Assembly: GCA_947503265.1 (NCBI GenBank)
Contig: CANNDC010000009.1
Location: forward strand, 124,001-188,000
DNA from: an uncultured Alteromonadaceae bacterium
GTDB taxonomy: Bacteria; Pseudomonadota; Gammaproteobacteria; Enterobacterales; Alteromonadaceae
Direction: 5' to 3'
DNA length: 64,000 nt
This document shows positions 56,536-64,000 of the stretch, in pieces. Numbering within the stretch: position 1 is the first letter of the stretch; every line of letters starts with the position of its first letter. Below the pieces are notes generated by a model that was given only the letters and a program-made list of their open reading frames with translations, made no database searches and was not told where the DNA came from. The position numbers and the translations under genes are program-made.

Positions 56536-57543
56536 ATGACAAGTAAAAAAACCATATCCCGATTAGTCATCGGTTTGATCATCACTATAATCGTATTTAT
56601 AGGTCATCAAATATGGTTGTTAGATAGAAAAAAATCTTTCACGATAGACGCACGCCTCAAAGAAATTTCAGGGATAGAATTCGATAAACGCAAACGGTTA
56701 TGGGCGATAAATGACGGTGGCGATGAACCAAATCTTTATCAACTGGATAAAAACGGAAAAATCACTCGCAGTATCCGAATTGAAAATGCTAAGAATTGGG
56801 ACTGGGAAGACATGACCCAGGACTTCTTTGGACATTTTTTTGTTGGCGACTTTGGTAACAACAGCAAAGACCGTCAGTGGATGACTATCTATAAAATCGA
56901 AAACCCCATTGATATTAAAACAGACACAACCAAAGCTGAAATCATTAAGTTCACCCATCCCGATTTTCGTTCTGAACAAGACGAAGGGGTGTTTAAAGAT
57001 GCACACTACGATATAGAAGCCTTTATCTATTACAAAAGAAAGTTATACCTGTTCACTAAAAACCGTACTAGTCCGTTTGATGGCAAAACAAGGTTATATC
57101 GAATTGGTGATCATGCTGCTAATTTTCGAGCAGAATATGTGGATGAATTTAAAACCTGCACTATTATCAAAGAACTTTGTTGGATTACCTCCGCAGCCTT
57201 GAGCCCAGATAGAAGTAAACTAGTGTTACTCGATTCGGAAAGATTATGGTTGTTTGAAAATTGGCAAGGTGATGATTTTTTCTCAGGGGATTCGTATCAG
57301 ATAAACTTAGGAATAGTCACACAAAAAGAAGCCGTGGCTTTCTATGATGACAATACGGTCGTGTTTACCGATGAAATTTTTAGCGGGATTGGTGGCAATG
57401 GATACACGATTAAGCTAGACGAAGCTGAAAAAATACCTATTTCCAAATTGCGAAAGGCGATAACGCGGGGCGAAGATAAGAAAAAAAAGAAAGCAAAAAC
57501 AAAAGAAGTGATTAATAAAAGCACAGACCCTATACTTAATTAG
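56536..57543 (+). CDS. Hypothetical membrane-anchored propeller-like protein
   Basis: A 335-aa protein of unknown function. One N-terminal membrane helix (about 9-28) anchors a periplasmic domain that begins ISGIEFDKRKRLWAINDGGDEPNLYQLDK. Repeated WxxxD-type strands (WDWEDMTQDFFGHFFVGDFGNN, EAFIYYKRKLYLFTKNR) follow, suggesting a beta-propeller like those of SdiA-regulated or phytase-like proteins. The last 25 residues are strongly basic (EDKKKKKAKTKEV). It lies 36 bp upstream of the spanin-like pair on the same strand. Confidence 0.6.
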   Translation: MTSKKTISRLVIGLIITIIVFIGHQIWLLDRKKSFTIDARLKEISGIEFDKRKRLWAINDGGDEPNLYQLDKNGKITRSIRIENAKNWDWEDMTQDFFGHFFVGDFGNNSKDRQWMTIYKIENPIDIKTDTTKAEIIKFTHPDFRSEQDEGVFKDAHYDIEAFIYYKRKLYLFTKNRTSPFDGKTRLYRIGDHAANFRAEYVDEFKTCTIIKELCWITSAALSPDRSKLVLLDSERLWLFENWQGDDFFSGDSYQINLGIVTQKEAVAFYDDNTVVFTDEIFSGIGGNGYTIKLDEAEKIPISKLRKAITRGEDKKKKKAKTKEVINKSTDPILN

Positions 57544-57579
57544 TATCAAGCTCAAAAAGAATATAACGGGAGAGATGCC

Positions 57580-57999
57580 ATGTTCGGGCTAGGATGGAAA
57601 GTATCAATATTGTTTGCAGTAGCAGGCGTTGGTACTTGGGTGTGGATGGATTACAAACTAACCCAAGAAAAACTCAAAGTTGCTCAACTCACCACCGCAA
57701 ATGTGATTTTGAAGGAGAATGCCGAGAAACTGCAAGCTGCGGCCGATGAACAAAAACAAACAATGGACGCATTGATAAAACAAACAGATAAAAATGGAGA
57801 TCGCGTTTATGAACTTACTCAACAAATTAATAGTATTCGTCAAGAAGCCAGTCAAAAGCAACGCGAGCTTGAAAACCTTAGGCAAACCGAGGCCGCAGAC
57901 GCACTCAACAATCCGTACAATCGTGGTCTTGCTGCTGACGCTCGTATTCGTAAGCTCATGCAGTCTATTTCAGGGCCAACCTCTGCCCCAGAAGGTTAA
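57580..57999 (+). CDS. Rz-like inner-membrane spanin candidate
   Basis: A 139-aa type II membrane protein. One N-terminal membrane helix (WKVSILFAVAGVGTWVWM, about 6-23) is followed by a long, continuous coiled coil (about 25-108, rich in Gln/Glu/Lys with heptad spacing). Its short tail is Asn/Pro/Ser-rich. This is the architecture of phage i-spanins (Rz/LysB). Strikingly, a lipoprotein gene begins inside it in the +1 frame, as Rz1 does inside Rz. GGGAGAG precedes ATG 57580. No endolysin, holin or other phage gene is near. The assignment rests on architecture and overlap, not on sequence identity. Confidence 0.6.
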   Translation: MFGLGWKVSILFAVAGVGTWVWMDYKLTQEKLKVAQLTTANVILKENAEKLQAAADEQKQTMDALIKQTDKNGDRVYELTQQINSIRQEASQKQRELENLRQTEAADALNNPYNRGLAADARIRKLMQSISGPTSAPEG

Positions 58000-58399
58000 G
58001 GTTTATACTGTTCCCGTTATCACTAAACCAATCATTCCCGCTGCGATAGAAGGTCCCCCCCTTTCGTTGCCGGAAATTATTGTAGTGACGGAAAAAGATG
58101 TTCTATATTACAACTCTGTTTGTGATGAATATAAACTTGCTGGCCAAGCGGATCAGTACACAGAAGCAGAAGTGTTAAAACGCTCAAATGGGTTAACACG
58201 TTCTGCAGCATGTGATTGGGCGGTATACGGTTTTACAGTGCAAGGTTGGTTAAATTTAGAGAGCCAAATTAGCGAAATCAGTACTTACACTCAATCTTTG
58301 CGAGCACGTATAGAATTGCTAGAAGGTATGTTGCAAGATCAATATGACGCCTCAATCCGACAACGGGAGGCATTAGAAGCAATCAATAAGGATGACTAA
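57809..58399 (+). CDS. Rz1-like outer-membrane lipoprotein nested in the Rz-like gene
   Basis: A lipoprotein read in the +1 frame relative to the upstream gene. The lipobox FVSSC (codon 57959-57961) follows the hydrophobic run IVVLLLTLVF. The mature protein starts with a Pro-rich stretch (QPLPQKVKVYTVP...KPIIPAAIEGPPLSLP), as in Rz1 proteins. Unlike compact Rz1, it continues about 115 residues further, with a Cys-containing central part and a C-terminal coiled coil. The start is uncertain: ATG 57809 with GGAG upstream (196 aa), or TTG 57869, which gives a normal 30-residue signal. It ends 2 bp before the DsbD-like gene. Confidence 0.6.
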   Translation: MNLLNKLIVFVKKPVKSNASLKTLGKPRPQTHSTIRTIVVLLLTLVFVSSCSLFQGQPLPQKVKVYTVPVITKPIIPAAIEGPPLSLPEIIVVTEKDVLYYNSVCDEYKLAGQADQYTEAEVLKRSNGLTRSAACDWAVYGFTVQGWLNLESQISEISTYTQSLRARIELLEGMLQDQYDASIRQREALEAINKDD

Positions 58400-58401
58400 C
58401 A

Positions 58402-60474
58402 TTGTTACGCACAATAACGATGCAAATAATCAGAATTACATTTTGTATTGTCTTGTTGTGCGCACAGTCGCTCCACGCACAATCTACTCAAACTTCTGAT
58501 CCCGCATTTGCCACCGGCCCGCATATTGAAGTCGGGCTGGTGAGTGAATTTAAACAATTATCAATAGGCGAAAATTGGCTAGGAGTCTTATTAAAGCCTG
58601 ATCCTGAGTGGCATACTTACTGGCGGAATCCGGGCGATTCGGGTGAGCCGCCCGTGGTCAATTGGACACTCCCGGAAGGCGTGAACGCGGGCAAAATTGA
58701 ATGGCCGTTACCAGAAGCAATACGGGTGGCTCATCTGGTGAATTACGGCTACAACGGTGACGTTCTGTTAATGGTGCCAATCAATATAGAATCTGCTTTT
58801 TTTGCCAATAATAAAAGTTTAGAAATTCAAGTAGATTTATCTTGGTTGGTTTGCAAAGAAGACTGCATTCCAGGATGGGCGACTCTAAAAAAGCAAATTG
58901 CATTAGGTGAGAGTCCCGAAAAAAGCGAATATCATTCATTGTTTGAGAAAACACGTGAGCGACTCCCCTCCAAACAATTGTTATCTGCTAAACACGAATT
59001 CACAGAGCAACATATTATCGTTGCTATCACGCCACCAGCAAAAGGTGACTGGCAACTCTTTCCTTTTGACAGCGCGACCATTCAACACAATGCTGAACAA
59101 GAGAGCGTTGAAAACGAAGATGGCTTGTCTTTGGTATTAAAAAAATCTGATTACTTTGCCCCCGCTTCAGAACTACATAAGTCTGGAATACAGTTTTTGT
59201 TGTCCAATGGAAAACAAGGTTTCTATCTTACTAGTGAATTGAATTCTGGAGCAGAAAATTCTACTTCTAAGCCCTTAATAATAGTCATGTTGATGGCATT
59301 TGCTGGTGGCCTTATTCTCAATCTTATGCCCTGTGTTTTGCCTGTTTTATCTATTAAAGCGCTTAGTCTGCAAAACACACAGCAACCGATTATGACCAAA
59401 CTGGCTTATGCAGTAGGAGTAATATTGAGTTTTAATCTGTTTGCAGTGCTAATTATCGCGTTAAAATTCAGTGGTGATGCTGTTGGCTGGGGGTTTCACA
59501 TGCAGTCACCTTGGGTGATTGCGGTCTTGAGCTATTTGTTTGTTTATATCGCGTTAACCTTGTTTGATATCGCGCCCGCAGGCGAAAAGTTAGCTGGCTT
59601 AGGGCAAGGGTTCATTAAAGGCGATGGTTTTACTAGTCAATTTGCAACTGGAGTACTAGCAGTTATTGTTGCATCCCCGTGCACAGCGCCCTTCATGGCT
59701 GCGGCACTAGGGGTTGCCTTGGTGAGCGAACCTATAATTACCATTGTGCTATTCACCAGTCTAGCCCTTGGATTTGCCTTGCCAATGACACTGCTATTCT
59801 GGCTACCCAAATTAACCCGAAAAATCCCAAAACCTGGCCCTTGGATGGTGACATTTAGGCAGTTTTTTGCTTTTCCCATGCTAGGAACCGTCATTTGGTT
59901 AGTGTGGGTGTATCAAAGCCAGTTAGGCTCTTTAGCACAGTTGCTTTTACTCACAGGTCTATTGATATTTAGTCTTGCTATATGGCTACTTAGCAAAGTC
60001 GTCAAAACGATTCCAGTGACCCTAAGTTTAGCGCTTCTTGTAGCAGCAATTGCCATTCCTATTTTTGATCAAAATCAGCAAAGTGCTGGCGTGAGTCAAA
60101 CGAACAATACTGGTGCAGGGCAAACTTTTAGCAAAGGTAAGTTAGCCGAGCTCAAAGCGGGAAATAATGTGGTATTTGTCAATATGACTGCAGATTGGTG
60201 TATTACCTGCAAAGTGAACGAACAAGTTGCATTGAACTCTTCTGAACTAGACAACGTATTATCCAAATCAGATGTACATTATCTGGTTGGTGACTGGACC
60301 AACAAAAATCAGGAGATTCTTGACTATCTCCAAATATATCAGCGCGCAGGCGTGCCACTTTATGTTGTTTACAGTGGCGAAAGTGGTTACCAAGTATTAC
60401 CACAAATACTGACAACTGAAATCGTAATCAACGCAATCGAAAAAGCTTTGGGAGAGATTCAAAATGAAATTTAA
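58402..60474 (+). CDS. DsbD/ScsB-type protein-disulfide reductase
   Basis: A 690-aa inner-membrane reductase. The signal peptide (ends near SLHAQS) leads to a large periplasmic N-terminal domain with paired cysteines (LVCKEDCIPG), as in ScsB. Eight membrane helices follow with NLMPCVLPVLS and ASPCTAPFMAAA, then a C-terminal thioredoxin-like domain with WCITCK (Cys600/Cys603, counted from TTG 58402). It should pass electrons from cytoplasmic thioredoxin to a periplasmic partner, most likely the redoxin encoded next, whose gene overlaps by 11 bp. The start is TTG 58402 with AAGGA upstream; ATG 58420 is also possible. It is distinct from the true DsbD at 37693. Confidence 0.88.
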   Translation: MLRTITMQIIRITFCIVLLCAQSLHAQSTQTSDPAFATGPHIEVGLVSEFKQLSIGENWLGVLLKPDPEWHTYWRNPGDSGEPPVVNWTLPEGVNAGKIEWPLPEAIRVAHLVNYGYNGDVLLMVPINIESAFFANNKSLEIQVDLSWLVCKEDCIPGWATLKKQIALGESPEKSEYHSLFEKTRERLPSKQLLSAKHEFTEQHIIVAITPPAKGDWQLFPFDSATIQHNAEQESVENEDGLSLVLKKSDYFAPASELHKSGIQFLLSNGKQGFYLTSELNSGAENSTSKPLIIVMLMAFAGGLILNLMPCVLPVLSIKALSLQNTQQPIMTKLAYAVGVILSFNLFAVLIIALKFSGDAVGWGFHMQSPWVIAVLSYLFVYIALTLFDIAPAGEKLAGLGQGFIKGDGFTSQFATGVLAVIVASPCTAPFMAAALGVALVSEPIITIVLFTSLALGFALPMTLLFWLPKLTRKIPKPGPWMVTFRQFFAFPMLGTVIWLVWVYQSQLGSLAQLLLLTGLLIFSLAIWLLSKVVKTIPVTLSLALLVAAIAIPIFDQNQQSAGVSQTNNTGAGQTFSKGKLAELKAGNNVVFVNMTADWCITCKVNEQVALNSSELDNVLSKSDVHYLVGDWTNKNQEILDYLQIYQRAGVPLYVVYSGESGYQVLPQILTTEIVINAIEKALGEIQNEI

Positions 60475-61072
60475 GACGTTATTTATAGCCCTATTTTGCA
60501 TGCTAAGTGTGTTTGCAACTCATGCCAAAATCGAGGTAGACAAACCTGCCCCAGATTTTAGTCTGGTCAACGAAAAAGGGGAAACCGTCACTTTATCTGA
60601 TCATAAAGGTAAATACGTAATCCTAGAGTGGACGAATCATTTGTGTCCCTATGTACAAAAACATTATGGCAGCGACAACATGCAGAAGTTACAAGAGGAG
60701 TATACTGGTCAAGATGTTGTTTGGTTGTCGGTGATTTCCTCAGCACCGGGTAAACAGGGATATGTAACCGCAGAAGAATCCATGGCTTTGACCGAAGAGA
60801 GAGAAGCATCTCCTACCCACGTGCTTTTTGATCCTGAAGGCGATGTAGGCAAAATGTACAGTGCAAAAACCACGCCTCATATGTACATAATCGATCCTCA
60901 AGGAATGCTTCGCTATGCAGGAGCTATCGACAGCATTAAATCAGCTAATCCTGCCGATATTGCAAGGGCAGACAATTACGTCGACTTGGGCATGATCTCA
61001 TTAATGGCAGGCCAACAAGTTGATAAGAAATTAACTGCACCTTATGGTTGTTCGATTAAATACAAAAGCTAA
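60464..61072 (+). CDS. Periplasmic redoxin / peroxiredoxin-like protein
   Basis: A 202-aa exported thioredoxin-fold protein with signal MKFKTLFIALFCMLSVFATHA. The core is AKIEVDKPAPDFSLVNEKG, WTNHLCPYVQKHY (Cys61, the likely reactive Cys) and AKTTPHMYIIDPQG (cis-Pro region). A second Cys near the end (PYGCSIKY, Cys196) could resolve a disulfide. This matches the PRX_like1 group of AhpC/TSA-type proteins. Overlap with the ScsB-like gene suggests it is reduced by it, as in known Scs or peroxide-reductase relays. Confidence 0.83.
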   Translation: MKFKTLFIALFCMLSVFATHAKIEVDKPAPDFSLVNEKGETVTLSDHKGKYVILEWTNHLCPYVQKHYGSDNMQKLQEEYTGQDVVWLSVISSAPGKQGYVTAEESMALTEEREASPTHVLFDPEGDVGKMYSAKTTPHMYIIDPQGMLRYAGAIDSIKSANPADIARADNYVDLGMISLMAGQQVDKKLTAPYGCSIKYKS

Positions 61073-61092
61073 ACATTGCTTTGCTATCAATT

Positions 61093-61120
61093 TGGCGACG
61101 GCTAGGGCTGTCGCCAGTTT
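61093..61120 (+). terminator. Intrinsic terminator after the redoxin gene
   Basis: A stem TGGCGAC/GTCGCCA (61093-61099 and 61110-61116) with a 10-base loop is followed by GTTTTCTGTGTT. It lies about 20 bp after the redoxin stop. The T-run is short but GC content and position support termination. Confidence 0.7.
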
Positions 61121-61209
61121 TCTGTGTTACCCTTCAAAATCGTGATCCTACTTTAAGGTCAACAGACCCTAGTTCAAATAAAAAATCTTAATAACAAAGA
61201 GAACTCAAA

Positions 61210-62727
61210 ATGAAACAACTAAGAATTTCATTCGTCTTTTTAGCGCTATTCTGCTTTTCCAGCACACCTTTCGCTCAAGAGAACAAAGCAACCGAGAACA
61301 GCGAAATCCCTGAACCTAAAATGAGTGTGACTAAGCACAAGGGTAAGTTCAATGGCACGAGTGTCAGTTATCAGGTCAGCGCCGGTGACAGTTATTTGAA
61401 AAACCCACAGGGTAAGCCCAAGGCCAGTATCTTTCACATTGCTTACACACGTACAGATGTAAAAAATTCAGCCACTCGCCCCTTGGTTTTCATTTTCAAT
61501 GGTGGCCCAGGGTCATCATCTGTTTGGCTACACATGGGTATTTTTGGTCCTAAACGCGTAGTCTTACCAAGCGATGCAGAACGCGTTGGTGCAGCTCCAT
61601 ATACCTTATCCAATAATGCATTGAGTATTTTAGATATTGCCGACATGGTCTTTATCGATCCCGTTGGCACTGGATATTCGAAACCGCTAGGCGAACATAA
61701 GGGCAAAGAGTTTTGGGGGGTAAAAGAAGATGCCCAACTACTTTCTGAATTCGTTCGCTTGTACATTACTCAAAACAACCGTTGGAATTCACCTAAATAC
61801 TTGGCCGGAGAAAGTTACGGGACCACAAGAGCCGGCGCTATGGTCAAAGAATTACAGGAAGGCTGGGGCTCCATTGACCTAAATGGTATTTTACTCATTT
61901 CTTCCATAGTTGATTTTCAAACTGGGGATTTTACAGAAGGCAATGACGTTCCTTTTATTACTTTTCTGCCTACATACGCTGCTACCGCTTGGTACCACAA
62001 TGCCATTCCAAATAAACAGCAATGGGAAAATTTAGAGCAATTTGTTGAAGCCACTCGCGATTTTGCTCTCAACCAATATGCGACTGTACTTCTCAAAGGC
62101 AGCTTAGCGTCTGAGCAGGAAGTAAATGCTGTGGTCGATAACCTACATAAATTTACCGGTCTTAAAAAACAATATATTAGGCAAACTAACCTGCGGATTA
62201 ACGAGTTTTTGTTCATGAAAGAGTTGCTCAGAGATCGCGGTAAAGTAGTGGGCAGACTTGATAGCCGGTATTTAGGGGAAGATGCTAATATCGTCACCAG
62301 TCGTTTTGAAGCCGACCCATCATCTTATGCGATTGACGGCGCCTACACAGCGGCAATACAACAATATTTTGCTGCTGATATTAATGTAAAGCGTGACGAG
62401 CCCTACCACATACTCAGCAGTGAAGTATTTAGAAACTGGAATTGGTTGTATGGCAGTTCAGCAAGAAGTCAGGGGTTCATGAATGTGACGCCATATATTT
62501 CAAAAGGAATGCGTCAAAACAAAGATTTTCGTGTGTTTGTCGCCAATGGTTACTACGATCTAGCAACCCCCTTTTTCGCCACGGAACATTCCATGAATCA
62601 TCACGGTATCGATTTGAACCGAGTGACGATGAAATATTACGAGGCGGGTCACATGATGTATATTCATGAACCCTCTTTAAAAGCCCTGGTTGAAGATGTG
62701 CGTCAGTTTATTCGCCCTGAAAACTAG
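61210..62727 (+). CDS. S10-family serine carboxypeptidase, secreted
   Basis: A 505-aa exported peptidase. It has a signal peptide (FVFLALFCFSSTPFAQ), an oxyanion loop FIFNGGPGSSSVWLHMG and the nucleophile elbow AGESYGTTRAG (Ser202). The Asp is in VANGYYDLATPF, and the catalytic His is in YEAGHMMYIH. All three members of the triad motif are intact. Bacterial S10 enzymes of this length are periplasmic carboxypeptidases. It is transcribed alone; a hairpin follows the gene. Confidence 0.92.
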   Translation: MKQLRISFVFLALFCFSSTPFAQENKATENSEIPEPKMSVTKHKGKFNGTSVSYQVSAGDSYLKNPQGKPKASIFHIAYTRTDVKNSATRPLVFIFNGGPGSSSVWLHMGIFGPKRVVLPSDAERVGAAPYTLSNNALSILDIADMVFIDPVGTGYSKPLGEHKGKEFWGVKEDAQLLSEFVRLYITQNNRWNSPKYLAGESYGTTRAGAMVKELQEGWGSIDLNGILLISSIVDFQTGDFTEGNDVPFITFLPTYAATAWYHNAIPNKQQWENLEQFVEATRDFALNQYATVLLKGSLASEQEVNAVVDNLHKFTGLKKQYIRQTNLRINEFLFMKELLRDRGKVVGRLDSRYLGEDANIVTSRFEADPSSYAIDGAYTAAIQQYFAADINVKRDEPYHILSSEVFRNWNWLYGSSARSQGFMNVTPYISKGMRQNKDFRVFVANGYYDLATPFFATEHSMNHHGIDLNRVTMKYYEAGHMMYIHEPSLKALVEDVRQFIRPEN

Positions 62728-62733
62728 CGTGCA

Positions 62734-62758
62734 GGGGTGTTTTTTTAACAAACACCCC
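62734..62758 (+). terminator. Hairpin after the S10 peptidase gene
   Basis: A 9-bp stem GGGGTGTTT/AAACACCCC (62734-62742 and 62750-62758) lies 7 bp after the stop. The loop is T-rich but no T-tract follows, so it is a less certain terminator. The rest of 62728-62982 shows no gene. Confidence 0.55.
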
Positions 62759-62982
62759 CAAATAATTAGCATACAATTACTATAAAGTTGCGGTTTTTAT
62801 ACAAAGAAGCACGAATATGCTGAAGTAGTTTCACATGAGTGAGTGTTGAAGCAGTAGAAATGCCGCACACACACTATCCGAAGGATTCGTTCTAAACGCT
62901 GTTAATTACAACAAAAAGAATACTGCAAAGATCAACAGCCCATAGTTAATCAAGCTTAAATATATGTAAACGGAAAACTGAC

Positions 62983-63861
62983 ATGCCTTGGATCCAACTA
63001 AAAATTAACACCCAAGCGGAATATGCCGAGCAAGTGGGCGAGATGTTGTCTGCCAATGGTGCTCAAGCTGTGACTTTTTTGGATGCCAAAGATACTCCTA
63101 TGTATGAGCCCAAGCCAGGTGAGGTGTTGCTTTGGCCTGATACGCAAGTTATCGGATTGTATGATGCAGAATTTGATATGGCCCGTGTAGTCAGTCAATT
63201 GGAAAAATCTAAGGTGTTAGGTAAGGGCTTCAATCACAAATTAGACCAATTGGAAGACAAAGATTGGGAACGAGAATGGATGGAAAATTTTCATCCTATT
63301 CAATTTGGTGAAAAGTTGTGGATTTGCCCAAGTTGGCGGGATGTACCCGACCCGTCAGCAGTCAATGTCATGCTGGATCCAGGTTTAGCATTTGGTACTG
63401 GAACGCATCCTACAACCTCACTTTGTTTGCGATGGCTTGACGGGTTGGAAGTGAGCAATAAAACTGTAGTCGATTTTGGTTGCGGATCAGGCATTTTGGG
63501 CATTGCAGCATTGAAATTAGGTGCAAAACATGTGCACGGGATAGACATAGATCCTCAAGCGTTACTCGCTAGCAAAGACAATGCGGGTAGAAATGGTGTA
63601 GAAGATAAAATATCTGTTTATTTACCTAAAGATCAACCTAACTTGCAGGCCGACATTGTATTGGCGAATATTCTAGCTGGTCCACTACGTGAACTGCGAA
63701 ATGTCATCACCGAATACTGTGTAACGGGCGGGTACTTAGTGCTTTCCGGCATACTTGCCACACAGGCTGACGAAATTAACACTTTATACGCTCAAGATTT
63801 TGACATGGAACCCAATGCCGTTGAAGGCGAGTGGGCTCGTGTAAGTGGCAGAAAACGGTAA
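62983..63861 (+). CDS. prmA: Ribosomal protein L11 methyltransferase
   Basis: SAM-dependent enzyme (292 aa) that trimethylates ribosomal protein L11. It starts [20 protein letters not shown], has the family link [18 protein letters not shown] and [16 protein letters not shown]. The SAM motif I is [19 protein letters not shown] and motif IV is NILAGPL. In many relatives prmA follows accC directly and precedes dusB-fis; here it is 14 kb from accC and next to a convergent aminotransferase gene. Confidence 0.97.
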   Translation: MPWIQLKINTQAEYAEQVGEMLSANGAQAVTFLDAKDTPMYEPKPGEVLLWPDTQVIGLYDAEFDMARVVSQLEKSKVLGKGFNHKLDQLEDKDWEREWMENFHPIQFGEKLWICPSWRDVPDPSAVNVMLDPGLAFGTGTHPTTSLCLRWLDGLEVSNKTVVDFGCGSGILGIAALKLGAKHVHGIDIDPQALLASKDNAGRNGVEDKISVYLPKDQPNLQADIVLANILAGPLRELRNVITEYCVTGGYLVLSGILATQADEINTLYAQDFDMEPNAVEGEWARVSGRKR

Positions 63862-63869
63862 TTGTTTTG

Positions 63870-64000
63870 TTAGTTAACTTTCACTAACCAATCATGTTTA
63901 TCTTCTGCATTTCCCCATTGAACATCGTTCAATGCTTGCCTTAATTTGGTGGTTATCGGGCCTTCACTACCACTACCAACTTGATATTCTTTACCCTTGT
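63870..64000 (-). CDS. Branched-chain amino acid aminotransferase, 3' end (partial)
   Basis: The minus strand is open from the window edge to a TAA at 63870-63872 (43 codons). Its translation includes GKEYQVGSGSEGPITTKL, WGNAEDKHDWLVKV and a final Asn. The G-PIT-KL...AEDKxxWL ending is that of IlvE-type branched-chain aminotransferases, which transfer amino groups to the 2-oxo acids of Leu, Ile and Val. Only the C-terminus is seen, so the call is tentative. It converges on prmA, 8 bp apart. Confidence 0.6.
   Translation of the reverse strand, partial: KGKEYQVGSGSEGPITTKLRQALNDVQWGNAEDKHDWLVKVN

Noticed and set aside
57794..57808. ATG 57794 as the start of the Rz1-like lipoprotein
   Set aside because: It lacks a ribosome site, whereas ATG 57809 has GGAG nine bases upstream; the even later TTG 57869 remains possible.
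57580..58399. Remnant prophage
   Set aside because: Only the spanin-like pair is present; no integrase, structural, holin or endolysin genes, and no attachment-site repeats were found in the flanks.

Overview
The window looks like chromosomal DNA from a marine gammaproteobacterium of the Alteromonadales, most likely an Alteromonadaceae member close to Glaciecola/Paraglaciecola. This is an inference from gene content: three TonB-dependent receptors, cytoplasmic GH3 beta-glucosidases, a P450/ferredoxin set of the kind seen in agar/porphyran degraders, a reg_prop-type GGDEF/EAL sensor, and blocks such as groESL-fxsA-dsbD, aroQ-accBC and prmA. I found no rRNA, tRNA, insertion sequence, CRISPR array or intact prophage.

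Layout. 0.2-4.3 kb (+): two overlapping cytoplasmic GH3 glycosidases. 4.4-6.2 kb (+): a small membrane protein, then an ElaB/YqjD (DUF883)-YqjE-type envelope-stress operon preceded by a 14-bp inverted repeat. 6.2-12.1 kb (-): AraC regulator, Zn-alcohol dehydrogenase, esterase, cytochrome P450, 2Fe-2S ferredoxin and ferredoxin reductase. This is a complete monooxygenase with apparent aldehyde clean-up. 12.2-16.8 kb (-): an FG-GAP/ASPIC lipoprotein and type III glutamine synthetase with a sigma54-like promoter. 16.9-21.1 kb (-): a PepSY reductase, a siderophore receptor, Fur-like boxes, and a 9-bp tandem repeat in front of a small periplasmic protein. 21.3-28.2 kb (-): one apparent five-gene operon (ATPase, two permeases, TonB receptor, DUF1624 membrane protein) under a 40-bp double palindrome. 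28.5-33.9 kb: DUF917 protein, TonB receptor, Lrp regulator and NCS1 permease, which together suggest uptake and metabolism of an N-heterocycle.

34.1-39.5 kb is housekeeping: groEL/groES with a sigma32-like promoter, a DUF502 protein, fxsA and dsbD. 39.5-40.2 kb is non-coding with two copies of a repeat. 40.2-48.8 kb holds a 1525-aa beta-propeller/PAS/GGDEF/EAL sensor, upp, acpH, aroQ, accB and accC. 48.8-62.7 kb is a mixed block: an OmpV-like protein, small proteins, an M3 peptidase, a cold-shock protein, a BadF-type sugar kinase, an overlapping gene pair with the architecture of phage Rz/Rz1 spanins but no phage genes nearby, a second DsbD/ScsB-type reductase with a redoxin, and an S10 carboxypeptidase. 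The window ends with prmA and the 3' end of a probable branched-chain aminotransferase gene.

Most worth following up: the orphan spanin-like pair, the P450 module, the palindrome-controlled ABC/TonB operon, the Fur-box/9-bp-repeat leader, the DUF917 cluster and the intergenic repeat pair. All functional calls come from reading motifs and gene order; no database search was possible.
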